A stretch of 64,000 nucleotides of DNA from CAVYUC01 sp963771595 (GTDB lineage: Bacteria > Bacteroidota > Bacteroidia > Bacteroidales > Prolixibacteraceae), in the NCBI GenBank assembly GCA_963771595.1, contig CAVYUC010000014.1, positions 124,001 through 188,000 on the forward strand, read 5' to 3'. Shown here in pieces: positions 1 through 9,651 of this stretch. The first letter of the stretch is position 1, and every line of letters starts with the position of its first letter. The notes under the pieces are model-generated. The model was not told the origin of the DNA and made no database searches. It was given only the letters and a program-made list of their open reading frames with translations. The position numbers and the translations under genes are program-made.

Positions 1-104
1 ACGATACAAATGAAAAGAAACCTGTTTCAGTGAATAGTGGCGACAACGGCTTTCAATATTTGGTTCCGCCAAAATCTGTGGTTTCATTTCGCTGGAAGAA
101 TTGA
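1..104 (+). CDS. C-terminal end of a probable secreted glycoside hydrolase (partial)
   Basis: Only the last 33 codons are inside the window; the frame ends at the TGA at 102-104. The visible peptide finishes with a hydrophobic/basic strand (FQYLVPPKSVVSFRWKN) of the kind that closes the C-terminal beta-sandwich of GH30-like and related bacterial glycosidases, in which a proline-lysine-serine turn precedes the last strand. That family placement is inference from a short tail. The next gene, 122 bp downstream on the same strand, is a GH78 rhamnosidase, so a polysaccharide-degradation cluster continuing to the left of the window is plausible. Confidence 0.45.
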   Translation, partial: DTNEKKPVSVNSGDNGFQYLVPPKSVVSFRWKN

Positions 105-226
105 AATTGTGAAGTCTGCCGCAAGGTATTTTCAGGAATATCAAACTGAAGGACATTTTCTTTTCAAGCCATTTTGTTATTTTTACACAGGTTTATATCC
201 TGTTTAATCAACCTAAAAACGATACG

Positions 227-2968
227 ATGAAATCAACTTTTTTGCTGCTTCTTATTATCCTGACATGTTTAAAGCCAACTATGGCTAAAATAAACCCGAC
301 ACAACTAACCTGCGAATATCTTGAAAATCCTTCTGTTGTCGATGTTTTGCAACCGCGACTTTCGTGGATAAATGTCGCAAACGAAGGTGAACGTGGCCAG
401 TTCCAGAATGCATGGCAGGTTCGAGTGGCAAGTTCACGCGACAAACTTGATAATCCTGATTTGTGGGACAGCAAAAAAGTGGGAAACAATCAATCCATCC
501 GGGTTAAATACAACGGAAAACCATTAAAATCGGAGCAGGAATGCTGGTGGCAGGCGCGTGTGTGGGATAAAAACGGCGAACCTTCAGAGTGGAGCGAACC
601 TGCTTTCTGGCGCATGGGACTGCTGGATGCAACGGATTGGAAAGCCACTTGGATTGGCGCCCCGTGGCAGGGAGAAGAGGCACTGCCAAAACCAATGAAC
701 CCGAATGCAACTCTTCCTGAAGAACTTCCTCCACCGGCGCCATTGCTGCGGAAAGAATTTCAGGTGGACAGGCAGGTTAAAAAAGCAATGGCTTATGTTA
801 CCGGGTTGGGTTATTTTGAATTGTACCTGAACGGCAAAAAAGTTGGCAACGATGTGCTGGTGCCCAACCAAACCAATTACGGAAAGCGCCCGGGATTAAT
901 TGATCAGAATATACCATTGCCCGATGATTTCAGGGAATACAAAGTGATGTACCTGGCGTATGATGTTACAAATCAGCTGAATCAAGGTTTCAATGCAGTG
1001 GGCGGTATTCTTGGAAACGGGTTTTACAATCCTGCAAAATACTGGGCACAAGGCTACGGAACTCCCCGGTTTCTGATGCAGATTCATATAACGTACGATG
1101 ACGGAACTGAAAAAGTAGTGGTTTCGGACCAGTCCTGGAAAACGGCCAAAAGTCCAATTCTAATGGATATGGTTTATTATGGTGAACATTACGACGCACG
1201 ACTGGAACAACCTGGCTGGTGCACAGCAGGTTTCGATGATTCAGCATGGAAAAATGCAGCCATCCGGAAGGCTCCTTTTGGGAAACTGGCGGCTCACACC
1301 GCACATACCGATAAAGTGGTGGAACAACTTCAACCTATCCGGATTGAAAAAATGTACAACGGAAATTACATGGTCGATTTTGGCCAGGAGGTTTCAGGTT
1401 GGGTAAAATTGAATAATGTGGAAGGACCGGCTGGTCATAAAATTACAATTAAATATTTGAGCAACACATTTTCGGGCGACAACTCCTACGTTTTCAGCGG
1501 GGAAGGAAAAGAAAATTATTCTGCCCGTTTCAACTGGTTTATTTTCCGGCAGGTAGAAATTGAAAACTGGCCGGGAGTGCTGGCGCCGGAGCAAATTACT
1601 GCCGAAGTGGTCAATACTTTTGTTGAAAAGTCTGCCGATTTTGAAACCTCCAATCCGATGTTTAATGAACTGAACAGAGCCTGGCAACGGACACAAACCG
1701 ATAACATGCACGGCGGCATTGCCAGCGATTGCCCGCACCGGGAGCGCTCACCCTACACCGGCGACGGACAAGTATCGTGCGTTACGGTAATGCATAATTT
1801 CGACACTAAAAATTTTTACCACAAATGGATTCAGGATATTATCGGGGCGCAGGAGGTGAAAACCGGTTATGTTCCCAATGGCGCACCGTGGCAGCCAGGA
1901 TGCGGCGGTGGCGTGGCTTGGGGAGCGGCAATCAACATCATGCCCTGGGAATTTTACAAACATTTTGGCTCGCAGGATATTCTCGAAGATGCTTATCCGG
2001 CAATGAAAGAATACATCCGCTACATGCAGCAATGGGTAAACGACAAAGGAATCATGCACCAGCAGCGGGTAGGGAAAGACGGCAAAGTGCTGAAATGGTT
2101 TAATTTAGGTGAATGGGTAACACCCGGCCAATTGCCACCCGACGAACTGGTACATACGTTTTATTTCTGGCGCTGTGCCGATCTCACTGCAAAATCAGCC
2201 AAAATGCTTGGCAAAAACGATGAAGCAGAAAAATTTGCCGCCCTGGCCGAAAAAACAAAACAAGCTTTTATGACACATTTCTGGCAGGAAGAAAAAGGAA
2301 CTTACGGAGATGCAGGCGCCAATATTTTTGCACTAAAAATGGGAGTTCCTGACGACAAATACAATAGGGTTATTTCGGCATTAAAAGCAAATATCAAAGC
2401 CAACGCCGGTCATTTGGACACCGGAATTTTTGGCACGCAGTTTTTTTTCGAAACCTTGTCGGACAACGGATTGCATGAACTTGCCTACGAAGCAATAAAC
2501 AAAACAGATGAACCTTCGTACGGCCGCTGGCTCGAGCTGGGGGCCACAACTACCTGGGAACAATGGAGCACCGACGGCTCGCACAATCATCCCATGTTTG
2601 GCGGCGGCCTGAGTTGGTTTTATCGCAAACTGGCCGGCATGAATGCCGATGAAAACGAACCGGGATACCGGCACATCATTTTTCGGCCTCAGCCCGTCGA
2701 TCAACTTTCGTTTGTAAAATACTACAACAATACTTCCTACGGAAAAGCAGGAATCGACTGGCAAAATGAAAACGGGAATTTTTCTATGAATGTGACCATC
2801 CCGGTTGGATGCCACGCAACAGTTTATATTCCGGCAAAATCCGGCCAAAAAATTATGGAAAGCGGAAATGAAATCAGCAATTCAGAACTGATAAAACCAG
2901 TCGGGATAGAAGAAAATTATAAAATATACGAAGTAAACAGCGGCGTTTACAATTTTAACGTTCAATAA
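227..2968 (+). CDS. Secreted alpha-L-rhamnosidase, glycoside hydrolase family 78
   Basis: The 913-residue protein hydrolyses terminal alpha-L-rhamnose from glycosides or pectic/ulvan-type polysaccharides, probably in the periplasm. It has a signal peptide (hydrophobic stretch about residues 4-15, then Thr-Met-Ala at about 18-20), an N-terminal fibronectin-like sandwich (about 25-130), the rhamnosidase N-terminal carbohydrate-binding region (about 170-370), then the (alpha/alpha)6 barrel. The GH78 acidic motif is visible at about residues 499-514 (DCPHRERSPYTGDGQ). The C-terminal sandwich starts near 815 (FRPQPVDQ). Length is normal for the family. The ATG at 227 is chosen because the signal peptide follows directly. 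Family assignment is firm; substrate is not readable. Confidence 0.93.
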   Translation: MKSTFLLLLIILTCLKPTMAKINPTQLTCEYLENPSVVDVLQPRLSWINVANEGERGQFQNAWQVRVASSRDKLDNPDLWDSKKVGNNQSIRVKYNGKPLKSEQECWWQARVWDKNGEPSEWSEPAFWRMGLLDATDWKATWIGAPWQGEEALPKPMNPNATLPEELPPPAPLLRKEFQVDRQVKKAMAYVTGLGYFELYLNGKKVGNDVLVPNQTNYGKRPGLIDQNIPLPDDFREYKVMYLAYDVTNQLNQGFNAVGGILGNGFYNPAKYWAQGYGTPRFLMQIHITYDDGTEKVVVSDQSWKTAKSPILMDMVYYGEHYDARLEQPGWCTAGFDDSAWKNAAIRKAPFGKLAAHTAHTDKVVEQLQPIRIEKMYNGNYMVDFGQEVSGWVKLNNVEGPAGHKITIKYLSNTFSGDNSYVFSGEGKENYSARFNWFIFRQVEIENWPGVLAPEQITAEVVNTFVEKSADFETSNPMFNELNRAWQRTQTDNMHGGIASDCPHRERSPYTGDGQVSCVTVMHNFDTKNFYHKWIQDIIGAQEVKTGYVPNGAPWQPGCGGGVAWGAAINIMPWEFYKHFGSQDILEDAYPAMKEYIRYMQQWVNDKGIMHQQRVGKDGKVLKWFNLGEWVTPGQLPPDELVHTFYFWRCADLTAKSAKMLGKNDEAEKFAALAEKTKQAFMTHFWQEEKGTYGDAGANIFALKMGVPDDKYNRVISALKANIKANAGHLDTGIFGTQFFFETLSDNGLHELAYEAINKTDEPSYGRWLELGATTTWEQWSTDGSHNHPMFGGGLSWFYRKLAGMNADENEPGYRHIIFRPQPVDQLSFVKYYNNTSYGKAGIDWQNENGNFSMNVTIPVGCHATVYIPAKSGQKIMESGNEISNSELIKPVGIEENYKIYEVNSGVYNFNVQ

Positions 2969-2984
2969 TCAAATATAAAAACTG

Positions 2985-3219
2985 AATCGGTAAATGCCGG
3001 AGGGAAAGGCAGGTTCTGTCAACCGGACACAACCACCGGTGGGCTTTTACCCCACCTTTTCACCCGTTCTCCCATCCCGAAGTTTCGGGACGGGAATGGT
3101 TATTTTCTGTTACGTTGCTATCCCCTTTCAAAGATCTTCCTGTTAAGACGCACGGCGCCCTGTGTTGCCCGGACTTTCCTCCCCTCACAAAAGCGAAGGG
3201 CAATAAAACAGCCTGCCGG
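2985..3219 (-). ncRNA. rnpB: RNase P RNA-like gene (bacterial class A signature), apparently shortened
   Basis: Read on the minus strand, the hallmark conserved region GAGGAAAGTCCGGGC lies at about 3182-3168, followed by ACACAGGGC, the CR II-like ACAGAAAATAACC (about 3109-3097), a P12-like hairpin with a CCCGAAACTTCGGG core, and the CR III-like element GGGTGAAAAGGTGGGGTAA (about 3066-3048). A GACAGAACC segment like CR V lies at about 3022-3014. Between CR III and CR V only about 20 nt remain: the GCAAGACCAAATA region (CR IV) and helices P15-P17 are not seen. The class A signature is strong; whether this molecule is active is uncertain. Ends are approximate: the 5' end is set from the promoter at 3222-3229 and the 3' end just before the convergent rhamnosidase stop. 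Confidence 0.72.
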
Positions 3220-3221
3220 TG

Positions 3222-3229
3222 CAAAAGTA
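3222..3229 (-). promoter_or_regulatory. -7 box of the RNase P-like RNA promoter
   Basis: The minus strand reads TACTTTTG here, an exact match to the Bacteroidota -7 element TAnnTTTG, so transcription should start about 4-7 nt further on, near 3216-3218. No good -33 TTTG was seen at the usual spacing. Confidence 0.6.
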
Positions 3230-3436
3230 AGAAAATTGTTTTGTGTAAATTGATAAATTAATGTTTCTACCATGCTTTCCCTTCAAAATTTGCTGAAAAA
3301 ATCTATTGCTGCTATTCATAAAACCAACAGAATTAACACCCATAGTTAACTTATGATTAAAAACATTGGTTTAGCATAATGTATTGTTTTTCAGATATTT
3401 ATTTTGTAATTTTAATTGAACCAAAATTAATTAATC

Positions 3437-5173
3437 ATGAAAAAAATAAACCTTCTCCTGATTTTAATGACTTTGGGAATTGTTTTCAGTTATGCCCAAA
3501 ACGTGAATGTAGATCTAACAGTTAAATATAACAGTTCTATTAAATCCGATTCAGTTTATCTGTTTTTTTATCCAACAACCAAGGTTGAGCTTGGGCAACT
3601 ACTTCCAGTACCAGATAAACGAATAGTTATTCATGAATCAGAAAGTACATTTAATATATATCCTGGTGCCTATACTTTGGGAGTTTTGGCCTTTGGCAGT
3701 AAATCATTAAATACAAGGTTATATATTCCTCCGGTTGACAAGTTTGAAATGGAAGTGGTTTTAAATCCGGTGATTATCGGTTGGGGAGGAATAACAGATG
3801 TTAGCCAGATAAAGGAAGTAACCTTGCGAGGTGATTTTAACAAATTTGAAAAGTATGGCGAAATTCTTCTTTCAAAAAATGGAAATGTATGGAAACTTGA
3901 AGAAAAGCCACAGATTTTGGAAGATGGGCAAAAATATACCTTTTATGTAAACGAACAGGAAACCGTCGACCTTTTAAATCCAAACATACTTGTATTTGCA
4001 GATTGGCTCGTAATAAAAAATGTATATTCGAATAATGCACTAATATTTGATCCATCATTATATTCTTTAACATACAAAGAATCTGAGATAAACGTAATTG
4101 ACACGTTAAAACAATATCAGTTTAAGCAACTGGTAAACAACTTAAATGCACTCGACAAAGAGAAACAAAAAATATTTCGCGCATCTTCAAGAGAAGCTGC
4201 GATTCCTTTGGTAGATGCATTAATTCCAAAATATTCTGCACTTGAGAATGAATATTCTCCGGATTTTTCACAATTAATTATTCCTAAAGAACTTGAATTG
4301 ATGACAATAAAATCGATATACCTGGATGCACCCCAGGGAAATCAAAATGATCCTGAATTTAAGGAGAAACAAAAAGATTATTTCATAGGAAAAGAGTTTG
4401 AAACACATTTTATAAAAATTAATGACTTAACAAACACACTTGATCCAAATTCATTTTTACTTACAGAAGAATTTTCCAACAGCTTTATTTATTTGCAAAG
4501 TTTATTGGATGAATTTCCAGAATTAGCGTCCAAAAACAATTTTTCAGAAAAACATTATGATGAATTTATTGATGATTTTATTGAAAAATCTTCCAACAAA
4601 AAATTATGCTATTCCTTATTGCTGCAACAGGCTGTAATGTCAAAATCTACAGACGAAGCAAAAGCAATTGCAATAATAGATGAAATAAAAAACAACCCTG
4701 AATATGCTGAATTTATTGATAATCTTCGGATTGAAAGAATTCTTGGAGAACTTAATATAAAACTTGGAAGAATTGCTCCTGATTTTTCGGTTGATTTATT
4801 AAATGGCAAAAAGATAAATCTAAACGACTATAAAGGAAAATTTGTATTTATTGACTTCTGGGGTTCCTGGTGCAATCCATGCAGACAGGAAATTCCCAAT
4901 ATTAAAAAACTTTACAGTTCTCTTTCACGCGATAAACTCGAAATTATTGGTCTGGCACAAGACGATGAACCCAACCTTAAAAATTATATCCGGGAACAAA
5001 ATATTGAATATCCAAATGCTTTGGCGCCTAAAGAATTATTGGCAAAATATGGTATAGTGAGATATCCCACCTCATTTTTAATTAATCCAAAAGGCAAAAT
5101 TGTAAGAATAGATATCAGAGGTGCGGATGCCATGGAATTAATCCGCGAAGAAATTGAAGATTACTATAACTAA
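3437..5173 (+). CDS. Secreted TlpA-family thiol-disulfide oxidoreductase with long N-terminal domain
   Basis: 578 residues. A signal peptide occupies about residues 1-20 (MKKINLLLILMTLGIVFSYA), so the protein acts in the periplasm or on the outer surface. Residues from about 440 form a thioredoxin fold of the TlpA/AhpC-TSA type: APDFSVDLLNGKKINL, then the redox motif WCNPC at about 478-482, and the cis-proline strand VRYPTSFLI near 553. The roughly 400 residues before it are beta-rich then helical, as in the many Bacteroidota proteins where a lineage-specific domain precedes TlpA. The gene is visibly AT-richer than its neighbours. It stands alone, convergent with the Smr gene. Partner proteins are unknown. 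Confidence 0.85.
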   Translation: MKKINLLLILMTLGIVFSYAQNVNVDLTVKYNSSIKSDSVYLFFYPTTKVELGQLLPVPDKRIVIHESESTFNIYPGAYTLGVLAFGSKSLNTRLYIPPVDKFEMEVVLNPVIIGWGGITDVSQIKEVTLRGDFNKFEKYGEILLSKNGNVWKLEEKPQILEDGQKYTFYVNEQETVDLLNPNILVFADWLVIKNVYSNNALIFDPSLYSLTYKESEINVIDTLKQYQFKQLVNNLNALDKEKQKIFRASSREAAIPLVDALIPKYSALENEYSPDFSQLIIPKELELMTIKSIYLDAPQGNQNDPEFKEKQKDYFIGKEFETHFIKINDLTNTLDPNSFLLTEEFSNSFIYLQSLLDEFPELASKNNFSEKHYDEFIDDFIEKSSNKKLCYSLLLQQAVMSKSTDEAKAIAIIDEIKNNPEYAEFIDNLRIERILGELNIKLGRIAPDFSVDLLNGKKINLNDYKGKFVFIDFWGSWCNPCRQEIPNIKKLYSSLSRDKLEIIGLAQDDEPNLKNYIREQNIEYPNALAPKELLAKYGIVRYPTSFLINPKGKIVRIDIRGADAMELIREEIEDYYN

Positions 5174-5209
5174 ACGTTTCAAAAAAATGGCAATAAAAGG
5201 ATACTGGAA

Positions 5210-6247
5210 CTACTTCCTCCTCAAAATAACCATCGTAGCCCCGTATCCATATTCCTGAAACGATGCGTCCTGATGGTAATATTTTGGGAATTTATGACGA
5301 AGCAACTTGGCCACTTCCTGTTTGAGGACCCCCTGCCCCACTCCATGAATAAATACAATTCGTTTTATACCGTTTGCGATAGCCGAACGCATTTCCGACT
5401 CTACCTTTTCAAGTTGAATATCCAGAATTTCTTTATTGCTTAACCCTGCAGAATTGTCAATTAATGCATGAATGTGTAAATCCACTTCAACCACTTCAGC
5501 GACTTTCTTTTTTACCGGCTGTTCAGCAACTGGTTTGGGGTCTTTATTTTCAACCACTTTCTGAAAGTCTTCCTGCGTCAGTTTATCCAGCTCAACGTTT
5601 AAAAGGTTTTCCGAAATCTGCAAAACCATTGCATTCCGTTCAAAAAACAGGTTTGACTGAAAACTGCTTTCCTTGTAAAATTTCACCGGATTTATCCTGA
5701 ATTTCTTCTGAACCGGTTTATACCATTCGTTTTGTTCTTCGGAAAATAATAGAAGCTGAAAGCAAAATTCTGGCAGGTCGCTTAATTCGGACTGCACCAA
5801 ACTTTCCAGCCGGATTCTTGAATTGGGCTGAATTTCGCCATGTTTTACAGATGCATACTTTGATTCCTGAAAATGTGAATACTGAAAAAGAAGCGTAAAG
5901 TTACTGTCGTTTACCAAATACAATTCAATTTCACCTGCCAGCGGATTTCCCGAATCGGTGGGAACCAAACAGAAATAAAAATCGGGCGAATTTTTTCCTT
6001 TAATAATTTTACCTGCCGGAGATTCCGGTTTCGCAACTTCCTTCTCTTCAACAACCGGTTCTTTTTCAGCGGTTTTATAATCCCTGCTCAATTCCGGGGC
6101 GTCCACATTTATGAGTTTCGAAACAGGATAGGGAACTTCAAATCCATCTTCATTTTCAACATTTACCACATTCTTATTGACAAAACCGGTAACAACACCG
6201 CCTCCCACATCATTCAGAAATTTTACCCTGTCGCCTACTTTTATCAT
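5210..6247 (-). CDS. DUF2027 and Smr-domain protein (MutS2/SMR-type nuclease domain)
   Basis: 345 residues, probably cytoplasmic. The N-terminus (VGDRVKFLNDVGGGVVTGF) is an SH3-like DUF2027 beta domain; the middle about 100-220 is a beta-sandwich region; the C-terminal 90 residues are a Smr domain with VDLHIHALID and IKRIVFIHGVGQGVLK, the second carrying the HGxG element typical of Smr nucleases. Smr domains act on DNA or on collided-ribosome mRNA; which applies here cannot be told. The ATG at 6247 is 12 nt from the predicted transcription start of the promoter at 6265-6298. This domain pair is common in Bacteroidota. Confidence 0.88.
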   Translation of the reverse strand: MIKVGDRVKFLNDVGGGVVTGFVNKNVVNVENEDGFEVPYPVSKLINVDAPELSRDYKTAEKEPVVEEKEVAKPESPAGKIIKGKNSPDFYFCLVPTDSGNPLAGEIELYLVNDSNFTLLFQYSHFQESKYASVKHGEIQPNSRIRLESLVQSELSDLPEFCFQLLLFSEEQNEWYKPVQKKFRINPVKFYKESSFQSNLFFERNAMVLQISENLLNVELDKLTQEDFQKVVENKDPKPVAEQPVKKKVAEVVEVDLHIHALIDNSAGLSNKEILDIQLEKVESEMRSAIANGIKRIVFIHGVGQGVLKQEVAKLLRHKFPKYYHQDASFQEYGYGATMVILRRK

Positions 6248-6264
6248 AACATCTAAATTTTACG

Positions 6265-6298
6265 CAAAAGTATACCAATTTCTGTGCTGCGAAACAAA
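6265..6298 (-). promoter_or_regulatory. Promoter of the Smr-domain gene
   Basis: On the minus strand a TTTG (6298-6295) is followed after 22 nt by TACTTTTG (6272-6265), close to the Bacteroidota consensus TTTG-N19-TAnnTTTG. The predicted start is near 6259, giving a leader of about 12 nt before the ATG at 6247. Confidence 0.6.
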
Positions 6299-6327
6299 TG
6301 TTTGACAGATAAAAAATATAGTAACAA

Positions 6328-8205
6328 CTATTTGATATGACTACTCAGGAACTTCTCCATGGCACGGTAAAAATCGAATCGGTTTTCCTCATTGTGGAAA
6401 CCGTGTCCTTCGTTATCTTTCACCATGTATTCCACTTCTACCCCGCGGCTTTGCAATGCTTCCACAATCTGGTCCGATTCAGCTTTGTTTACCCTCGGAT
6501 CATTCGCACCCTGCGCAACAAAAAGCGGTGTAATGATTTTATCCGCGTTTAATGCCGGCGAGGTAGCTGCAAACTGTACGCTGTCCTGTTCCGGATTTCC
6601 CACCATTTCGTACATCATATCCAGCAATGGTTTCCAGTAGGGCGGAATGGTGTTCATAAATGTAAACAGGTTAGATACGCCTACGTAATCCACTGCTGCT
6701 GCATACAACGTCGGATTTACAACAATACCCTGCAATGTGGCATAGCCTCCGTAACTTCCGCCATAAATAGCAACTTTATTCTTGTCCGCAATTCCCTGTC
6801 GTATAAGCCAGTAAACCCCATCGGTTACGTCATTTTGCATATCGAGCCCCCATTTCTTAAAGGATGATTCCCAAAAGTTCTTCCCAAATCCGGTAGAACC
6901 TCTGAAATTGGGCTGAAAAACAGCGTAGCCGCGGTTGGCCAAAAACTGTACTTCGGGATTAAATCCCCAGACATCCCGTGCCCACGGACCACCATGCACA
7001 TTTACAATCACCGGCAGATTTTTGGCCTCCACATTTTTGGGAAGCGTCAGGTAACCCATAATTTTCATCCCATCGCGGGCAGTATATTCCACAGGTTTCA
7101 TTTCGGCCAGTTCTTCTTTTTTCAGCCAGGGAGCAACATCATGGATTTTAGTCAGTTCATCTTTATTTTTATTATACAGATAATAGGAACCAAGTGTCTG
7201 ATCGCTTGAAGTGCGAACGATAAACATCTCTTCCGCCTTATCATAGGCAGAAATGCCTATTTCCACATTTCCAAGTTCCTTTTCGAGGCGCTCAATCAGA
7301 TTCCTGAAATTATCGTCGAAATAGTGCCGTTCGCTTTTCCATGAAGTATAATATGCTGCCCATAATTTTTTCTCTTTTTGTGAATAGGACATGCGGTCAA
7401 CATCGAAATCCGGATTTTCATAAAGCACTTCTGTTTCCTGTCCGGTTTCCGGATCAAAAATAACCGCCGCTGTTTTATCCCTTCCCAAATTGGAAACAGC
7501 ATACATTTTTTGGTTGTCGAATGTGAAAAAGGGCACACTCAGCGTTTCCTTAAAACTGGTAGTTAAAACCGGTTTCAGATCTTCAGCTTCCGTTTTCCGG
7601 TAAAGCAACTGGGTATTCACACCGTCGACAATGGCTACCGCTGCCCTGAGTTTTCCATCATGGTCGGTAATCCAGCCCTGAATATTACCGGGATTCTCGG
7701 CAATCATTTCCATTTCGCCGGTTTCAATGTTCAGCCGGTACGGATCGAAAACCTGCGGATTTCGTTTGTTCATACCAATAATTACATATTCTTCAATTTC
7801 AGGCAAATCATCAATTATTGTAGTCCTGACATTTTCGAAACATGTAAAACATTTGAGGTTTTTACCATCCGTGTCCACACCGTAAAGACTGAAATTTTCG
7901 TTTCCGCCTTCATCTTTCAAATATAAAACCCGGTCGTTGTTTCCCCAAAAATAACCGGCAATATCACGGTCGGTTTCAAAAGTTAACTGTTCTGCTTTTT
8001 CTTTCCCAATCCGCTGAACGAAAATGTTCATCCGGTTCTCGTATGGAGCTACATAGGAAAAATATTTCCCGTTGGGTGAAATTTGATAACCTGATTTTTC
8101 GGGATTCTTAAAAAAGTCTTCCAAAGGAATTTCCCTTACCTGGGCATTGAGTGACAATGTTGAAATAATCATCATGTAAATAATTGTTAAAGTTGCAGTT
8201 TTCAT
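6328..8205 (-). CDS. Secreted S9-family (prolyl oligopeptidase-type) serine peptidase
   Basis: The start is placed at 8205 (MKTATLTIIYMM), eight codons inside the longest frame, because a signal peptide ending in LNAQ follows directly; that gives 625 residues. The N-terminal half is a beta-propeller (ISPNGKYFSYVAPYENR, then repeated DRVLYLKDE-like blades). The C-terminal alpha/beta hydrolase has the nucleophile motif GGSYGGY at about residue 485, the acid in GANDPRV and the histidine in EGHGFHNEENR, so the catalytic triad is complete. Such enzymes trim periplasmic di/oligopeptides. The gene is divergent from queA. Confidence 0.92.
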   Translation of the reverse strand: MKTATLTIIYMMIISTLSLNAQVREIPLEDFFKNPEKSGYQISPNGKYFSYVAPYENRMNIFVQRIGKEKAEQLTFETDRDIAGYFWGNNDRVLYLKDEGGNENFSLYGVDTDGKNLKCFTCFENVRTTIIDDLPEIEEYVIIGMNKRNPQVFDPYRLNIETGEMEMIAENPGNIQGWITDHDGKLRAAVAIVDGVNTQLLYRKTEAEDLKPVLTTSFKETLSVPFFTFDNQKMYAVSNLGRDKTAAVIFDPETGQETEVLYENPDFDVDRMSYSQKEKKLWAAYYTSWKSERHYFDDNFRNLIERLEKELGNVEIGISAYDKAEEMFIVRTSSDQTLGSYYLYNKNKDELTKIHDVAPWLKKEELAEMKPVEYTARDGMKIMGYLTLPKNVEAKNLPVIVNVHGGPWARDVWGFNPEVQFLANRGYAVFQPNFRGSTGFGKNFWESSFKKWGLDMQNDVTDGVYWLIRQGIADKNKVAIYGGSYGGYATLQGIVVNPTLYAAAVDYVGVSNLFTFMNTIPPYWKPLLDMMYEMVGNPEQDSVQFAATSPALNADKIITPLFVAQGANDPRVNKAESDQIVEALQSRGVEVEYMVKDNEGHGFHNEENRFDFYRAMEKFLSSHIK

Positions 8206-8346
8206 TTTTGAAGTTTTTAAGTTTGGCACCTATTTTACAATCGAATAACACACCTTGCGGCAAATAAGTTCAACTGACATAAGTTTGAATTTAAGGATAC
8301 TTTTTCCACTGGTTAACCTACAATTTTAAAGAGTGGATAATTGAAC

Positions 8347-8354
8347 TAATTTTG
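8347..8354 (+). promoter_or_regulatory. -7 box upstream of queA
   Basis: TAATTTTG matches TAnnTTTG exactly and ends 12 nt before the ATG at 8367, so the transcript would have a very short leader. It overlaps an in-frame TTG at 8352, which argues against that TTG as the start codon. No clear -33 element. Confidence 0.5.
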
Positions 8355-8366
8355 TGGCTGTTTAAA

Positions 8367-9588
8367 ATGAGAAAATTGAAAGATTTCAGTAACATTAAAA
8401 TAAAAAATTTCACTTACGAACTGCCGGATGCGCAGATTGCAAAATATCCGCTTGCAAAAAGGGATAATTCAAAGTTGCTGGTGTGGAATAATGGGGAAAT
8501 CCGGGAAGATAAATTTATAAATATTGCAGGTTTTCTGCCTGTGAATTCAACGCTGGTTTTCAACAATACCAAAGTGATTCATGCCCGTTTATTTTTCAGG
8601 AAGGAAACCGGTGCCAAAATTGAAATCTTTTGCCTCGAACCGGTTGAACCTTCAGATTATCAAATTGCTTTTCAGGAAAAAGAAAAGGTAACCTGGAAAT
8701 GCATGATTGGCAATGCAAAAAAATGGAAAAATGAAGTTCTCGGTAAAGATTTTATACTGGATGGAAAAGCGGTAATAATTAATGCCCAAAAGAAATCGCA
8801 GACAGGCAATTCGTTTGATATTGAATTTTCGTGGAACGGGAATTTTACTTTTGCAGAAATCATTGAACGTGCCGGAGTTTTGCCAATTCCGCCATACTTG
8901 AACCGCGAAAGCGAAGCATCGGACGAGGAAACCTATCAGACAGTTTATGCCAAAATCGATGGTTCGGTGGCGGCGCCAACTGCCGGATTACATTTTACCG
9001 ATTCAGTATTAAATAAATTGCAGCAAAGAATATATCCAAACGAAGGAAATTACGCTTCATGTGGGTGCAGGTACCTTCCAGCCGGTGAAATCGGAAACGA
9101 TAGCAGGGCATACCATGCACCATGAGCAAGTAGTGATTCCAAAAAGTTTCATCGAAGATTTGCTTTTTGCAGATAAAAAAATAATTGCAGTGGGAACAAC
9201 TTCCGTGCGCTCACTTGAAAGTCTGTACTGGCTGGGACTGCAACTGGAAAACCAGGATACAATCTCTCAACCCTTCACTGTTTCCCAGTGGGAACCTTAC
9301 GAAACTGATGCAACAATTTCCCTGAAAAGGGCGCTGCAAAATCTCATCGGTTTTATGGAAAGTGAAGGGAATGAAGAACTGCAATTTTCAACACAGATTA
9401 TCATTGTTCCCGGGTATCACTTTAAAATCATTGACGGAATGGTGACTAATTTTCATCAGCCGCAAAGTACATTACTGCTTTTAATCAGCGCTTTTTTAGG
9501 TAACGACTGGAAAAGAGTATATGATTTTGCCCTGAAAAATAATTTTCGGTTTCTTAGTTACGGCGACAGTAATCTATACTTACGATAA
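8367..9588 (+). pseudogene. queA: S-adenosylmethionine:tRNA ribosyltransferase-isomerase, with one frameshift
   Basis: QueA transfers and isomerises the ribosyl group of SAM onto preQ1-modified tRNA in queuosine synthesis. The first frame (8367 to about 9018) carries FNNTKVIHARL, RAGVLPIPPYLNR and APTAGLHFT; the second frame (from about 9032) carries LHVGAGTFQPVKSE, AVGTTSVRSLES and TNFHQPQSTLLLL. The two halves join perfectly if one base is removed in the stretch 9018-9032 (TTGCAGCAAAG): ten residues then separate VLNKL and TLHVGAG, as in intact family members. Everything else is present, so this is either a very recent inactivation or a single-base sequence error. ATG at 8367 is preferred to the upstream TTG. 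Confidence 0.88.
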
Positions 9589-9651
9589 ACAGATATATTC
9601 TTCAGTCCTGTAATTTAATTTTTTTCGTAATTTTACTTTAAAATATTCATC

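Noticed and set aside
227..2968. Polysaccharide-utilisation locus with SusC/SusD
   Set aside because: No SusC- or SusD-like gene is within the window; the locus may continue to the left, but this cannot be seen.
9061..9588. Separate short gene beginning MGAGTFQPVK
   Set aside because: It is the C-terminal part of queA after a one-base frameshift.
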